Part shown: positions 37,439 to 47,424 of the stretch, in pieces | Numbering within the stretch: the stretch's first letter is position 1 | Layout of the letters: the number at the start of each line of letters is the position of its first letter | Assembly: GCF_001294645.1 (NCBI RefSeq) | Contig: NZ_CP011868.1 | Coordinates: forward strand, 2,852,001 to 2,916,000 | Source of the DNA: Pseudonocardia sp. HH130629-09 | GTDB lineage: Bacteria; Actinomycetota; Actinomycetes; Mycobacteriales; Pseudonocardiaceae | Direction of reading: 5' to 3' | DNA length: 64,000 nt | The notes under the pieces: generated by a model | What the model was told of the DNA's origin: nothing | The model's database searches: none | The model's input: the letters and a program-made list of their open reading frames with translations, nothing else | Position numbers and translations under genes: made by a program

Positions 37439-38411
37439 GACGTCTCCTCGGCGGCGGGGCGACGGCCGGTGTCGACGACCACCCAGCGGTCCTCGACGGT
37501 GACCTCGTGAGCCGGGTCCGGGTCGAGGTCGGTGTGCCACCAGAGGCGCTCGCGGATCGGTCCGGGGTCCCCGGGGCAGGGCAGCACGACCCGTCGGCGA
37601 CCTGGCGGGCGAGCCGCTCCTGCAGCAGCGCGACGCGGTTGGTGCCGACGACCGTGTACGGCACCGACAGGTAGCTCTCGACCCGCACCCGGATGTCGGG
37701 CTCGACGCCGAGGCGGGGGAGCTGGCGTGTCATCGGCGCCGCCGCCGACATGCCACGGTCCGGGGCGAACGGGACCACCCAGGGCATCGCGGCGAGCTCG
37801 TCGAGGTCCAGGGTCGGGTCCGGCCCGGCGGCGACCGGGTTGGCGGCGTCGACGACGCAGACCCAGCGGTCGTCGAACAGGGCGGTGGAGCGCAGCTCGG
37901 GGCGCTCGAAGCGGGCGGCGGGCGGGGCGATGAGCCCGTCGATGAGCCGGATGGTCTCGCCGATGTCGGCGGAGAACGACTCGAGGAACAGCCGTAGCCG
38001 CAGCTCGACGCCGGGGGCGCGCCGGGCCGCTCCCGCGGACAGCGCGGGCCCGAGGACGGCGACGGTCCAGTCGGCGACGAGCAGGGTGAACCCGCGGCGG
38101 GCCGTCGACGGGTCGAAGCCGTGGCCGGTGCCGACAGCCGCCCGGCGGCCGAGCAGACGCCCTCCACCTGGTCGACGAGCTGGGCGGCGAGCGGGGTGAG
38201 CACGTAGCCGCCGGGATGGCGGGACAGCAGCTCGTCCTCGAAGTGGCGGCGCAGCCGGGACAGGGCCGCGCTGGCGGCCGGCTGGGAGAATGCCGATCCG
38301 GGCGGCGGCCCGGGTGACGTTGCGTTCACGCAACAGCTCGCGCAGCGAGACGAGCAGGTTGAGGTCGAGGTTCGCCAGCCGGACCGACGGTGGGTGCGGC
38401 GGGACCGTCAC
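37435..38411 (-). pseudogene. LysR-family regulator with three frameshifts
   Basis: About 325 residues if repaired. The N-terminal helix-turn-helix starts L-D-L-N-L-L-V-S-L-R-E-L-L and R-N-V-T-R-A-A-A-R-I-G, continues in a second frame as [17 protein letters not shown] after an extra base near 38291, returns near 38135 to the ligand-binding domain (R-R-G-F-T-L-L-V-A-D), and shifts again near 37585 before R-W-V-V-V-D-T. It is the first gene of the coupled operon and probably its regulator. Confidence 0.75.
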
Positions 38412-38505
38412 GACCGGCCGCTGACGGCGACGACGAAGGCGGTCACACCGGAGGTGCGGCCGAGGGCGCGGTGCAGGACGGCGACGGTGGTCACGGCGCT
38501 GCAGG

Positions 38506-39427
38506 CTAGCCGCTCACCCCGTCCGGAGCATCCGCCCGCTCACCGGGCCGCCCGCCTCGCGACCCGCCCCGGCGGAACGCGCTGGGGGTGACGCCGCGGA
38601 CCCGGGTGAACGCTGCGCTGAAGCCGAACGGGTCGGCGTACCCGACCCGGCGCGCGATGCCGGCCAGCGTCGCGTCGGGCTCGGCGAGCAGCAGGTCCGC
38701 GGCCAGGGTCATCCGCCAGCCGGTGAGGTAGGTGAGCGGCGGCGAGCCCGGCGACGGTCCAGGCCGCGGCTGGGTCGGCGTGCAGCAGCCGCAGCGCCCG
38801 CCCGACCACCGGGTCGTGCTGGGCGGCCCACCAGCGCGGGCGGCTGCCGTCGGTCCGGTCGAACCACTCGCGCAGGGTGCAGACCAGCAGCCAGTCCAGG
38901 AGCCGGTCGAGCACGACCTGCTGCCCCGGTGCGTCGACGGCGACCTCGGCGGCCACGTGGTCGAGCACCGTGTCCCCGCTGCCCCCGGCGCCGACCCGCA
39001 GGACCGGCGGGAGCGCGTCGAGCAGCCGGGCGCCGACCTCGCCCCCGGCCACGGAGGCCGCGGTGATCAGGGTGCTCGCGTCGCTGTCCGGTCCCGGCGC
39101 CGGGTCGTGCCAGCCGAGCCGGTGGCGGGTGCCGCCCTGCTCGGGCGTCGCGCAGTCCACACCGCAGACGATCGGCTCGGCCGGGGTGCCGACCTCGTCG
39201 ACCACGTGGAACCCGGCGGGCCCGCGCACGACGGCGGTCTCCCCCGCGGTCAGCCGCACCGGGTCGACGCCGGGCACGACGATCCACCCCGCGCCGGTGA
39301 GCATCGCGCACAGGGTCAGCGGTGCGCCGTCGACGAAGTGCAGCGACCAGGGCGGGGTCAGGGTGGTGCTGCCGAACAGCGAGCCGTGCGAGCGCAACCC
39401 GCGGACGAGGTCACCGAAGGGGTCCAC
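38506..39427 (-). pseudogene. AraC-family regulator with HTH deletion and frameshift
   Basis: N-terminal cupin-like AraC_binding domain (W-S-L-H-F-V-D-G-A-P-L-T-L, V-V-R-G-P-A-G-F-H-V) and, in another frame, the C-terminal HTH (A-G-I-A-R-R-V-G-Y-A-D-P-F-G-F-S-A-A-F). Between them, near 38735, V-A-G-L-A-A jumps to L-T-Y-L-T-G-W-R-M-T, losing about 20 residues that contain the first recognition helix. DNA binding would be impaired. GTG start at 39427. Confidence 0.7.
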
Positions 39428-39509
39428 CGCACCGAGGTTAGACGATCGGACAGGAGATCCGGCGTCTGACCCATGTCGTCGTCCGCCTCGTGCTGGTGTC
39501 GTGGACGCC

Positions 39510-39944
39510 ATGCCCACCACCGACATCCGCACGGCACTGACCGACGACGACCGCGCCTTCCTCGCCCGCCCGCTGCACGGCTTCCTCAGTGTCGCGGGCG
39601 GCCCGGTGCCACCGCAGCCCCGCCCGGTCTGGTTCGAGGCGACCGACGACGGCACGGTGCAGCTGTTCACCGGACCGGAGTCGCTGCACATCCGGCGCAG
39701 GCGGAAGGACCCGCGGGCCTCGCTCGTCGTCGCCGCTCCGGTCGGGGAACGGGAGCGTTGGATCGCGCTCGAGGGCGGCACGACCGTCGAGACCGACGGG
39801 GCGCACGCGCTGGCGCAGCGTCTGGCGCAGCGCTACTGGGACCTCGACGACCCCACGCGGGCCGCGGACCTCGCGGCGATCCTGGCCGAGGACCAGGTGC
39901 GGCTGGTGATCCACCCCGAGCGGGTGCGGCGGCTGACGTTCTGA
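39510..39944 (+). CDS. Pyridoxamine 5'-phosphate oxidase-family flavin/F420-binding protein
   Basis: A 144-residue split-barrel protein. Opening R-A-F-L-A-R-P-L-H-G-F-L-S-V, then P-R-P-V-W-F-E-A-T-D-D-G-T-V-Q-L-F-T and K-D-P-R-A-S-L-V-V-A-A-P are typical of PPOX-class F420- or FMN-dependent proteins common in actinobacteria. ATG at 39510. The gene is divergent from the AraC gene, which may control it. The substrate is unknown. Confidence 0.8.
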   Translation: MPTTDIRTALTDDDRAFLARPLHGFLSVAGGPVPPQPRPVWFEATDDGTVQLFTGPESLHIRRRRKDPRASLVVAAPVGERERWIALEGGTTVETDGAHALAQRLAQRYWDLDDPTRAADLAAILAEDQVRLVIHPERVRRLTF

Positions 39945-39957
39945 CGCGTCGCCCGGC

Positions 39958-40536
39958 TCAGGGGGTGCGGCGGCCCGACCACTCGGGCTCGACGGCCGCC
40001 CAGTCCTCCGACCAGGCACGGGCGAACGCGCGCCCGTTCCAGGCGAAGGCCAGCCGCCCGACGACCAGTACTCCGCCGGCCCACCCGGCGGCGGTGAGGA
40101 ACCCGGCCGCGACGGCGACCGTGACGGCGTCGGCCGGGGTCGACGGTGGCGGCGCCAGCCTGCCGTCGGTACCGACCCAGGCCGACACCCGGTCGCCCAC
40201 GTCGTAGATGCCGGGCAGCGAGCTGCCCCCGGAGTGCGCCACGCCGTCCGGCCCGGTCCAGCTCAGCGTGAGCGACTGCTGCCCGGTCTGCAGGTCCCCG
40301 ACCGCGTTCGCCCGCGCGGTGACCGTCGCCTCGACCGGCACGCGCTGCCGGGCCTCGACCGCGCCGCGCTCGAGCACCGTCCCGTGGGCCGCGGCTCCGG
40401 CGAGCCACGCCACGACGAGCCCGCAGGCGGCGAGCAGCCCGCACAGCACCGCGAGCAGGTCCTCACGACGGGACGCCCGACGACGGAGCCGGTCGGCAGG
40501 TCCCGGCTCGGAGCCCGGACGGTCGGCTGCGCGCAT
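39958..40536 (-). CDS. Rv1733c-like membrane protein
   Basis: A 192-residue protein with two membrane helices (about residues 26-52 and 137-160) flanking an extracytoplasmic domain with T-A-R-A-N-A-V-G and V-G-D-R-V-S-A-W-V-G-T-D-G-R-L. This is the layout of the mycobacterial Rv1733c family, whose function is unknown. Convergent with the PPOX gene, 14 bp apart. Confidence 0.6.
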   Translation of the reverse strand: MRAADRPGSEPGPADRLRRRASRREDLLAVLCGLLAACGLVVAWLAGAAAHGTVLERGAVEARQRVPVEATVTARANAVGDLQTGQQSLTLSWTGPDGVAHSGGSSLPGIYDVGDRVSAWVGTDGRLAPPPSTPADAVTVAVAAGFLTAAGWAGGVLVVGRLAFAWNGRAFARAWSEDWAAVEPEWSGRRTP

Positions 40537-40832
40537 CGTTCCTCCTGGGGTCGGTCACGACGGGGCGTCCCCACCACCGCGAGTGAGGAGGCGATCACCG
40601 AGACCTACCCCCGTTATCGCGCCGTGACATCCCGTCGGGACGGAGATCACGCCCCCGGACGCCGTACGGTCCGCTCCCGTACCCGGGCGGTTGACCGGCC
40701 ATCGGTCCGCCGCCGGGCCCGCCGCCCACCCGTTCGCCGCGCACCGCTGGCCACTCGCCGCCACGGGACGCTCCCGCGCAACCGCGATAACCGGACGGAC
40801 GTCTGCCCTGTCATCACCCGGCTGGGTGATCT

Positions 40833-41452
40833 GTGGCGTGGGAGGTGGACAGGTCCCAGAGCGAGCGCCTCCGTCGCCGTCGCGGTGTGCTGGTGACCGG
40901 TCTCGTGCTCGTGGCCGGGATGGGGCTGGGTGGGACCGCGATCGCCACCGCCGACCCGGAGCAGAGCCGGGTCGCCAAGAAGGCGCACGCCGAACCCGCG
41001 GCCCCGGGGACACGGTGCTCGGCGTCGGTGTGCGCCTGCGTGGACCGCGAGACGCGGCAGGCGTGGCTGGTCCGCGAGGGCAGGGTCACCGGCGGCCCGT
41101 TCCCGGTCACCACCGGCGGCGAGGGGAAGGCCACCCCGGTCGGGCACTCGTTCCGGGTGTACCGCAAGGAGGCCGAGCACCGCAGCGGCGAGTACCCGGG
41201 CCCGGACGGCCGTCCGGCGCGGATGCCGTGGTCGGTGTTCTTCGCCGACGGCGGGATTGCCTTCCACGGCGGGGACCTCAGCCGGGAGTCGGCGGGCTGC
41301 GTCAAGCTCCGCACCCGCGACGCCCGGCGGTTCTTCGAGACCCTGCAGGTCGGGGACAAGGTGCAGGTCGTGAACGGGTCGGTGGAGCGCCGGCACCGCG
41401 CCGAGGCCCGCGGCCACCTCTGTGCGACCGAGCGAGGCCACCCTCGCACACG
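40833..41452 (+). CDS. L,D-transpeptidase (YkuD domain), C-terminus uncertain
   Basis: A cell-wall crosslinking enzyme exported by an N-terminal signal/anchor (hydrophobic residues about 18-40 after R-R-R-R). The YkuD catalytic motif H-G-G-D-L-S-R-E-S-A-G-C-V-K-L-R is complete with its Cys. The domain should end at about V-G-D-K-V-Q-V-V (near 41375), but no in-frame stop occurs before the terminator at 41453; the frame stays open through the antisense msrA. An indel near 41380 is likely. The right end given here is the terminator edge, not a real stop. Confidence 0.75.
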
Positions 41453-41487
41453 GGACCGGCCCGCGACGCGTGGTCGCGGGCCGGTCC
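41453..41487. terminator. Strong bidirectional hairpin
   Basis: A perfect 15-bp stem (ggaccggcccgcgac / gtcgcgggccggtcc) with a 5-base loop, between the convergent L,D-transpeptidase and msrA genes. Confidence 0.85.
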
Positions 41488-41510
41488 GTACGTGGTGGGG
41501 ACGGAGGGCC

Positions 41511-42023
41511 TCAGCCCGTGCTGGCCGTCCGCCGCGGCAGCACCCAGTTCGGGCGCGGGAAGTGGCAGGTGTAGCCGTAGGGGAACTTCTGCAGGTAGTC
41601 CTGGTGCTCCGGTTCGGCCTCCCAGAAGTCGCCGGCCGGCTCCACGTCGGTGGTCGCGCGGCCCGGCCAGAGCCCGGACGCGTCGACGTCGGCGATCGTG
41701 TCCAGGGCGACGGCCCGCTGCTCCTCGGTGGTGTAGAAGATCGCGGAGCGGTAGCTGCGGCCGATGTCGTTGCCCTGGCGGTCCTTCGTCGACGGGTCGT
41801 GGATCTGGAAGAAGAACTCCAGGATCTCGCGGTAGGAGATCCGCTCCGGGTCGAAGACGATCTCGACGGCCTCGGCGTGGTCACCGTGACGCCGGTAGGT
41901 GGCGTTCGGGGTGTTCGGATCGCCGGAGTAGCCGACCCGGGTGGAGACGACGCCCGGACGCGCGCGCAGCAGCTCCTGGACGCCCCAGAAGCAGCCACCG
42001 GCGAGGATCGCGGTCTCGGTCAT
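41511..42023 (-). CDS. msrA: Peptide methionine sulfoxide reductase A
   Basis: A 170-residue thiol reductase repairing S-methionine sulfoxide. The catalytic motif G-G-C-F-W-G is at residues 9-14, followed by R-V-G-Y-S-G-D, H-A-E-A-V and F-F-F-Q-I-H-D-P. The start ATG at 42023 has an AGGGAGG upstream. Length is normal. Confidence 0.95.
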   Translation of the reverse strand: MTETAILAGGCFWGVQELLRARPGVVSTRVGYSGDPNTPNATYRRHGDHAEAVEIVFDPERISYREILEFFFQIHDPSTKDRQGNDIGRSYRSAIFYTTEEQRAVALDTIADVDASGLWPGRATTDVEPAGDFWEAEPEHQDYLQKFPYGYTCHFPRPNWVLPRRTASTG

Positions 42024-42136
42024 GGGGATGAACCTCCCTGTGTCAGGTCTCGGAACCTACAACGGTCCCACCGCCCCGGATGTTCCGTCGCACACGACCG
42101 GTCACCCCGACTCGCGGGGTCCCCGGTCGATGACCG

Positions 42137-43333
42137 ATGCTCGGTCGCATGGACGGGCAGAGCGCCGGGTCGGACACCGGGTTGAGCACCGAGGAGCGGG
42201 CGGTCGTGGAGACGGTGCGCGACTTCGTCGACCTGGACGTCCGCCCGGTGGTGCGGGAGCTGGAGCACGCGAACGCCTATCCCGAGGGGCTCATCGAGCA
42301 GATGAAGGAGCTCGGGATCTTCGGGCTCGCGGTCCCCGAGCCGTGGGGCGAGGCGCCGGTCTCGATGCCCTGCTACGCCCTGGTCACGGCCGAGCTGGCC
42401 CGCGGCTGGATGAGCCTGGCCGGCGCGATGGGCGGGCACACCGTCGTCGCGAAGCTGCTGGTCGCCTTCGGCACCCGGGCGCAGCAGGACCGGTACCTGC
42501 CGCGGATGGCCACCGGCGAGCTGCGCGCGACGATGGCGCTGACCGAGCCCGGCGGCGGCTCGGACCTGCAGGCGATGACGACCCACGCCCGTCGCACCGA
42601 CGACGGGTGGGTGGTGAACGGCGCCAAGACCTGGATCACCAACTCACGGCGCTCGGGACTGATCGCGCTGCTGTGCAAGACCGACCCGGCCGCCGAACCG
42701 CGGCACCGCGGCATCTCGGTGCTGCTCGTCGAGCACGGTCCCGGCCTGACCGTGTCCCGGGACCTGCCCAAGCTCGGCTACAAGGGGGTCGAGTCCTGCG
42801 AGCTGGCCTTCACCGACATGGCCGTCCCCGCCGACGCGGTGCTCGGCGGCGAGCCGGGACACGGCTTCGCCCAGATGATGAAGGGCCTGGAGACCGGCCG
42901 GATCCAGGTCGCCGCGCGCGCACTCGGCGTCGCCGACGCCGCGCTCGCCGACGCGCTGGCCTACTCCCAGGAGCGCGAGTCGTTCGGCAAGCCGATCTGG
43001 CAGCACCAGTCGGTCGGCAACCACCTCGCCGACATGGCCACGAAGGTGACCGCCGCGCGCACCCTCGTCCTGCACGCCGCTCGGCGCTACGAGAGCGGCG
43101 AGCGCTGCGACATGGAGGCCGGGATGGCGAAGCTGTTCGCCTCCGAGACCGCGATGGAGGTCGCGCTGGACGCGGTCCGCGTGCACGGCGGGTACGGCTA
43201 CTCGACCGAGTTCGACGTCGAGCGCTACTTCCGCGACGCCCCGCTGATGATCGTCGGCGAGGGCACCAACGAGATCCAGCGCAACGTGATCGCCGCCCAG
43301 CTGGTCAAGCGCGGTGGTCTGCAGCGCTGGTGA
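42137..43333 (+). CDS. Acyl-CoA dehydrogenase
   Basis: A 398-residue FAD enzyme oxidising an acyl-CoA thioester. M-A-L-T-E-P-G-G-G-S-D binds the FAD/acyl end, W-I-T-N-S follows, and the C-terminal V-H-G-G-Y-G-Y-S-T-E...R-Y-F-R-D and G-T-N-E-I-Q-R-N-V-I segments are canonical, with the glutamate of G-E-G-T-N-E-I as probable catalytic base. A second start ATG lies five codons later. It stands alone. Confidence 0.93.
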   Translation: MLGRMDGQSAGSDTGLSTEERAVVETVRDFVDLDVRPVVRELEHANAYPEGLIEQMKELGIFGLAVPEPWGEAPVSMPCYALVTAELARGWMSLAGAMGGHTVVAKLLVAFGTRAQQDRYLPRMATGELRATMALTEPGGGSDLQAMTTHARRTDDGWVVNGAKTWITNSRRSGLIALLCKTDPAAEPRHRGISVLLVEHGPGLTVSRDLPKLGYKGVESCELAFTDMAVPADAVLGGEPGHGFAQMMKGLETGRIQVAARALGVADAALADALAYSQERESFGKPIWQHQSVGNHLADMATKVTAARTLVLHAARRYESGERCDMEAGMAKLFASETAMEVALDAVRVHGGYGYSTEFDVERYFRDAPLMIVGEGTNEIQRNVIAAQLVKRGGLQRW

Positions 43334-43426
43334 GGCGCTCACCGGCCGCACAGCCGGCCCACAGCCGCACCTGCGACGATCAGCGCACCTGCGGCGACCA
43401 CCGCGCGGGCGACCGAGGGGGCGGGC

Positions 43427-45973
43427 GTGACGGCTGGGATCGTGGAAGAACCACCGGAGCTCGGGCTGAGCACCGCGCAGGTCACGGCGGCGCGGCGTGC
43501 GGGCCGGACGAACGCGCCGGTGAGGGCGGGGACGCGCGGCTACGCCCGGATCCTGCGCACCAACGTGTTCTCCTCCTACAACACGATCCTGTTCGCGATC
43601 GGCCTGGTCCTGCTGGTTCTCGGCCGCTACGGCGACGCCCTCACCAGCGTCGGGCTCGGCCTGGTCAACGCCGTGGTCGGGGCCGTGCAGGAAATGCGCG
43701 CCAAGGCCAAGCTGGACCGGCTGCAGCTGCTCGACGCCGCCGAGGTCACCGTGGTGCGGGACGGAGCCGAGCAGCAGGTGCCCGCGGCCGACGTCGTCGC
43801 CGGGGACGTCGTGGTGGTGCGCGCCGGCGGGCAGGTCGTCGTCGACGGGCCGGTGCTGACCGGCCGGGTCGAGGCCGACGAGTCACTGCTCACCGGCGAG
43901 CCCGACCCCGTGGTGAAGGGCCCCGGGGACGAGCTGCGCTCGGGCAGCCACTGCGTCGCCGGGACCGCCCGCCAGCGCGCCACGGGCGTCGGCGCGGAGA
44001 GCTACGCGGGCCGGCTGACGCTCGCGGCCAGGGCCGACACCACCGAGGCCACCCCGCTGCAGCGGCGCATCGACTTCGTCGTGCGGCTGACGATGGTGCT
44101 GGTCGTGCTCATGAGCGGCGCGATCCTCGCCCAGGCGTTCCTGGAGGGCTTCTCCCTCCTGCGGGTCGTGCAGATCACCGCGGTGCTGTCCGGGCTGGTG
44201 CCCTACGGCCTGTTCTTCCTCATCGCCGTCGCCTACACCCGCGGCGCGGCCCGGATCGCCGGGCGCGGCGCTCTCGTGCAGCAGGTCAACGCGGTGGAAG
44301 CGGTGACCCACGTCGACGTCGTCTGCACCGACAAGACCGGGACCCTCACGACCGGCGCACTGCGCCTGCACGACCTCGACCGGCTCGACGGGACCGACCC
44401 CGGCCCGGTGCTCGCCCGGTTCGCCGCGTCGGTGACCGACCCGAACCTCACCTCGGCGGCGCTCGCGACGGCGCTGCCGGGCGAGCGGTGGGAGCTGCGC
44501 GACGAGGTCGCCTTCACCTCGTCGCTGCGCTGGTCCGGTCAGGTCACCGCCGGCGGCGACGTCGTCGTGCTCGGCGCCCCGGACGCGCTCGCCCCGCACC
44601 TGACCGGCCCGTCCGCGGCCGCGGTCGCGGACCGCGTGGCCGCGCGCACCGCGGACGGGCTGCGGGTGCTCCTGCTGGCCCGTGCCGGGGCCGGCGGCTC
44701 CCTGCGTGACGGCGAGGGTCGCCCCACCCTGCCCACGCTGGACCCGGTGGCGCTGGTGGTGCTGTCCGACGAGCTGCGTCCCGGCGTCGCCGACGCGCTG
44801 GAGCGGCTCGCCGCCGACGGCGTCGCCGTCAAGGTGCTGTCCGGCGACGACCCGCGCACCGTCGCCGCGCTCGCCGCGCGGGCCGGTCTCGCGGTCGGGG
44901 AACCGGTGGCCGGGCCCTCCCTGGACCGTTTCGACGACACCCCCGCGGGACGTGCCGCGTTCGACGCCCTCGTCGCCCGGACCACCGTGTTCGGACGGGT
45001 CGCCCCGGAGCAGAAGGAGCTGGTCGTCGCGAGCCTGCGTCGCGGCGGCGCGCACGTCGCGATGCTCGGCGACGGCGTGAACGACGCCCGGGCGCTCAAG
45101 CACGCCCACGTCGGCGTGGCGATGCGCAGCGGGTCGGCGGTGACCCGCGACGTGGCCGACATCGTGCTGGTCGACGACTCGTTCGCCGCGCTGCTGCCGG
45201 CGCGCGCCGAGGGCCGCCGGATCATCGACGGCATCGCGGTGTCGATGTACGTGTTCCTCACCCGGGTCGCCACCCAGGCCCTGGTCATCCTGGCCGTGAC
45301 GATGCTGGGGCTCGGATTCCCCTACTCCCCCACTCAGGTCGGACTGACCCTGCTGACGGTCGGCGTGCCGACGCTGTTCCTGACGCTGTGGGCCACGCCC
45401 GCCGAGCCGGACCCGGACCTCCTCGGCAACCTGGCGCGGTTCGTGGTACCCGCCTCGGTGGTGACCGCGGGCGTCGGAACCGTCGCCTACACCCTGCTCT
45501 ACCAGGGCATCCTGCAGGGCTTCACGAGCGGGCGGACACCGACGCAGGTGATCGCGCAGTTCCAGAGCTACACCGGGCTCACCTACGGCGCCGACGCCGA
45601 CTTCGCCGAGGCGGCCGCGACGATCGGGGCGCAGACCGGGCTGTCGACCTTCGTCGGGTTCGCGTCGTTCGTGCTGATCCTGTTCCTGCTGCCGCCGCAC
45701 CGCGTGCTGGCCGCCTGGACGGCGCCGGTCCCCGACCGCCGCCCGGCCTGGCTGGTGCTGGGGCTGAGCGCGGCGTTCGCCGTGGTGATCGGGGTCCCGG
45801 CGCTGTCGTCCTACTTCGGGCTCACCGGCGCGGCCGGGCCGGTGTTCCTCGTGGTCCTCCCGGCGCTGGCCTGCTGGTTCGTCCTGATGTGGGTGGTGCT
45901 CCGGTTCCGCGTGATGGACCGGCTGCTGGGGACCGACCGGCTGCACGGACGGGGCGGTCAGGCGCCCTCCTGA
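43427..45973 (+). CDS. P-type cation-transporting ATPase, CtpE-like
   Basis: An 848-residue membrane pump. Actuator motif L-T-G-E-P, phosphorylation site C-T-D-K-T-G-T-L-T, and hinge G-D-G-V-N-D-A-R-A-L-K are present. The helix-4 motif is V-P-Y-G-L instead of the usual P-E-G-L/P-C-P forms, which recalls mycobacterial CtpE (implicated in Ca2+ uptake). There is no N-terminal metal-binding domain. GTG start. The 3' end overlaps the convergent AI-2E gene by 16 bp. Confidence 0.88.
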   Translation: MTAGIVEEPPELGLSTAQVTAARRAGRTNAPVRAGTRGYARILRTNVFSSYNTILFAIGLVLLVLGRYGDALTSVGLGLVNAVVGAVQEMRAKAKLDRLQLLDAAEVTVVRDGAEQQVPAADVVAGDVVVVRAGGQVVVDGPVLTGRVEADESLLTGEPDPVVKGPGDELRSGSHCVAGTARQRATGVGAESYAGRLTLAARADTTEATPLQRRIDFVVRLTMVLVVLMSGAILAQAFLEGFSLLRVVQITAVLSGLVPYGLFFLIAVAYTRGAARIAGRGALVQQVNAVEAVTHVDVVCTDKTGTLTTGALRLHDLDRLDGTDPGPVLARFAASVTDPNLTSAALATALPGERWELRDEVAFTSSLRWSGQVTAGGDVVVLGAPDALAPHLTGPSAAAVADRVAARTADGLRVLLLARAGAGGSLRDGEGRPTLPTLDPVALVVLSDELRPGVADALERLAADGVAVKVLSGDDPRTVAALAARAGLAVGEPVAGPSLDRFDDTPAGRAAFDALVARTTVFGRVAPEQKELVVASLRRGGAHVAMLGDGVNDARALKHAHVGVAMRSGSAVTRDVADIVLVDDSFAALLPARAEGRRIIDGIAVSMYVFLTRVATQALVILAVTMLGLGFPYSPTQVGLTLLTVGVPTLFLTLWATPAEPDPDLLGNLARFVVPASVVTAGVGTVAYTLLYQGILQGFTSGRTPTQVIAQFQSYTGLTYGADADFAEAAATIGAQTGLSTFVGFASFVLILFLLPPHRVLAAWTAPVPDRRPAWLVLGLSAAFAVVIGVPALSSYFGLTGAAGPVFLVVLPALACWFVLMWVVLRFRVMDRLLGTDRLHGRGGQAPS

Positions 45974-47424
45974 CGGGCGGAGTCCGGCGGGACGGGCACG
46001 GTGTCGCGCTCGCCGACCGCGCCGGCCCGGTCCGTGGCGGCGCCGGAGCGGGCTGCGTCGGAACGGGCCGTGTCGGAGGAGGCCGGGTCGGAGCCGGCCG
46101 GGTCGGGGCCGGGTGCGCGGCGGTCCGGGGCGGGGGTGTCGCCGTCGTCGGTGTCGCCGTCGTCGGTGTCGCCGTCGTCGGTGTCGCCGTCGTCGGTGTC
46201 GCCGTCGTCGGTGTCGCCGTCGTCGGTATCGCCGTCGTCGGTGTCGTCGACGCCCGAGAAGCGCCGGTCCCGCAGATCGATCTGCTCACCGAGGTAGCGC
46301 AGCAGCACCGCGAGGACCGCGGCGACCGGCACGGCCAGGAACGCACCGGCGATCCCGGCGAGCGACCCGCCCGCCGTCACCGCCAGCAGCACGACCGCGC
46401 CGTGCAGCTTGAGGCTCTGGCCCTGCAGGAAGGGCTGCAGCACGTTGCCCTCGATCTGCTGCACCGCCACGACCAGCACCACCACCGCGACCGCGGTGCC
46501 TAAACCCTGCGTGACCAGCGCGATGAGGACCGCCAGCGAGCCCGCGACGACCGCACCGACGATCGGGATGAACCCACCGATGAAGGTCAGCACGGCCAGC
46601 GGGAGCGCCAGCGGGATCCCCAGCAGCACCAGGCCGATGCCGATGAACACGGCGTCGATCAGGCTCACCAGCGCCTGGACGCGGATGAACCCGCCGAGGA
46701 CGTCCCACATCCGGCGCAGCACCTCGGCGATGTGCCCGCCCGCGCTACGCCCGGTGATCGAGGTCAGCCACGGCAGGAACCGCGGCCCGTCCTTGACGAA
46801 GAAGAACGTCAGCACCAGGGCCAGCACCAGCGAGACCAGTCCGGACGCGACGGTGGACACCCCGGTCAGGACGCCGCCGGCGATCGAGGTCGCGCTCTGC
46901 TGCAGCTGCTGGGTGACCTGGGTGATGATGTCGCCGATCTGGCTCTCACCGAGGTTCAGCGGCGGACCGGAGATCCACTGCTGGATCTGGCCGAGCGCCG
47001 CGATCACGCCGGAGGTGATCTGCTGGGTCTGCCCGGCGATCGACGGCGCGATGCCCACGAACAGGCCGGTCACCGCGGCGATGCCGACGAGCAGCACCAC
47101 CGCCGAGGCGGCCGCGGGTGGGAACCGCCACCGGATGAGCAGCGCCGCGGGCGGCCGCAGGACGGTGGCCAGCAGGATCGCGAGCACCACCGGCCAGACG
47201 ACGACCCACAGCATGCCGGTGACGTAGCCGAGGATGACCAGCCCCAGGGAGATCAGCGCGACCCGCAGGCTCCACGCCGCCACCCAGGTGAGCCCGTTGC
47301 CGATGACGGTGCCGCGGCTCGCGGCCCTGGCCGTCGGCGACGGGTTCAGCAGCCCGCCCTCCGCCGGGTCCCGCCGCGCCCCACCGTCCTCGGCACGCGC
47401 GGCCAGTTGCGCCCCCGAATCCAT
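45958..47424 (-). CDS. AI-2E family transporter with long acidic repeat tail
   Basis: A 488-residue membrane protein of the TqsA/YdiK (AI-2E/PerM) family. About eight helices; conserved V-L-T-F-I-G-G-F-I-P-I-V-G and V-Q-Q-I-E-G-N-V-L-Q-P segments are visible. After the last helix (about residue 395) comes an unusual acidic tail with seven D-D-G-D-T repeats and then a Pro/Ala/Ser/Asp-rich stretch. Substrate is unknown; the family has members that export signalling molecules or sodium. ATG at 47424. Confidence 0.88.
   Translation of the reverse strand: MDSGAQLAARAEDGGARRDPAEGGLLNPSPTARAASRGTVIGNGLTWVAAWSLRVALISLGLVILGYVTGMLWVVVWPVVLAILLATVLRPPAALLIRWRFPPAAASAVVLLVGIAAVTGLFVGIAPSIAGQTQQITSGVIAALGQIQQWISGPPLNLGESQIGDIITQVTQQLQQSATSIAGGVLTGVSTVASGLVSLVLALVLTFFFVKDGPRFLPWLTSITGRSAGGHIAEVLRRMWDVLGGFIRVQALVSLIDAVFIGIGLVLLGIPLALPLAVLTFIGGFIPIVGAVVAGSLAVLIALVTQGLGTAVAVVVLVVAVQQIEGNVLQPFLQGQSLKLHGAVVLLAVTAGGSLAGIAGAFLAVPVAAVLAVLLRYLGEQIDLRDRRFSGVDDTDDGDTDDGDTDDGDTDDGDTDDGDTDDGDTDDGDTPAPDRRAPGPDPAGSDPASSDTARSDAARSGAATDRAGAVGERDTVPVPPDSARQEGA
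46141..46245. repeat. 15-bp tandem repeat, seven copies, coding D-D-G-D-T
   Basis: The unit gccgtcgtcggtgtc is repeated seven times with one transition (ggtatc in the sixth). It is in frame in the AI-2E transporter tail. Confidence 0.9.

Noticed and set aside
40833-42185. A 450-codon open frame continuing from the L,D-transpeptidase through msrA and into the acyl-CoA dehydrogenase start
   Set aside because: Past about 41380 the translation is low-complexity Arg/Gly-rich text antisense to a clear msrA gene, and a strong terminator lies at 41453. The open frame reflects high GC content and a probable indel.
46141-46245. 15-bp repeats considered as a CRISPR or iteron array
   Set aside because: There are no spacers, the units are in frame inside a transporter gene, and no replication gene is nearby.
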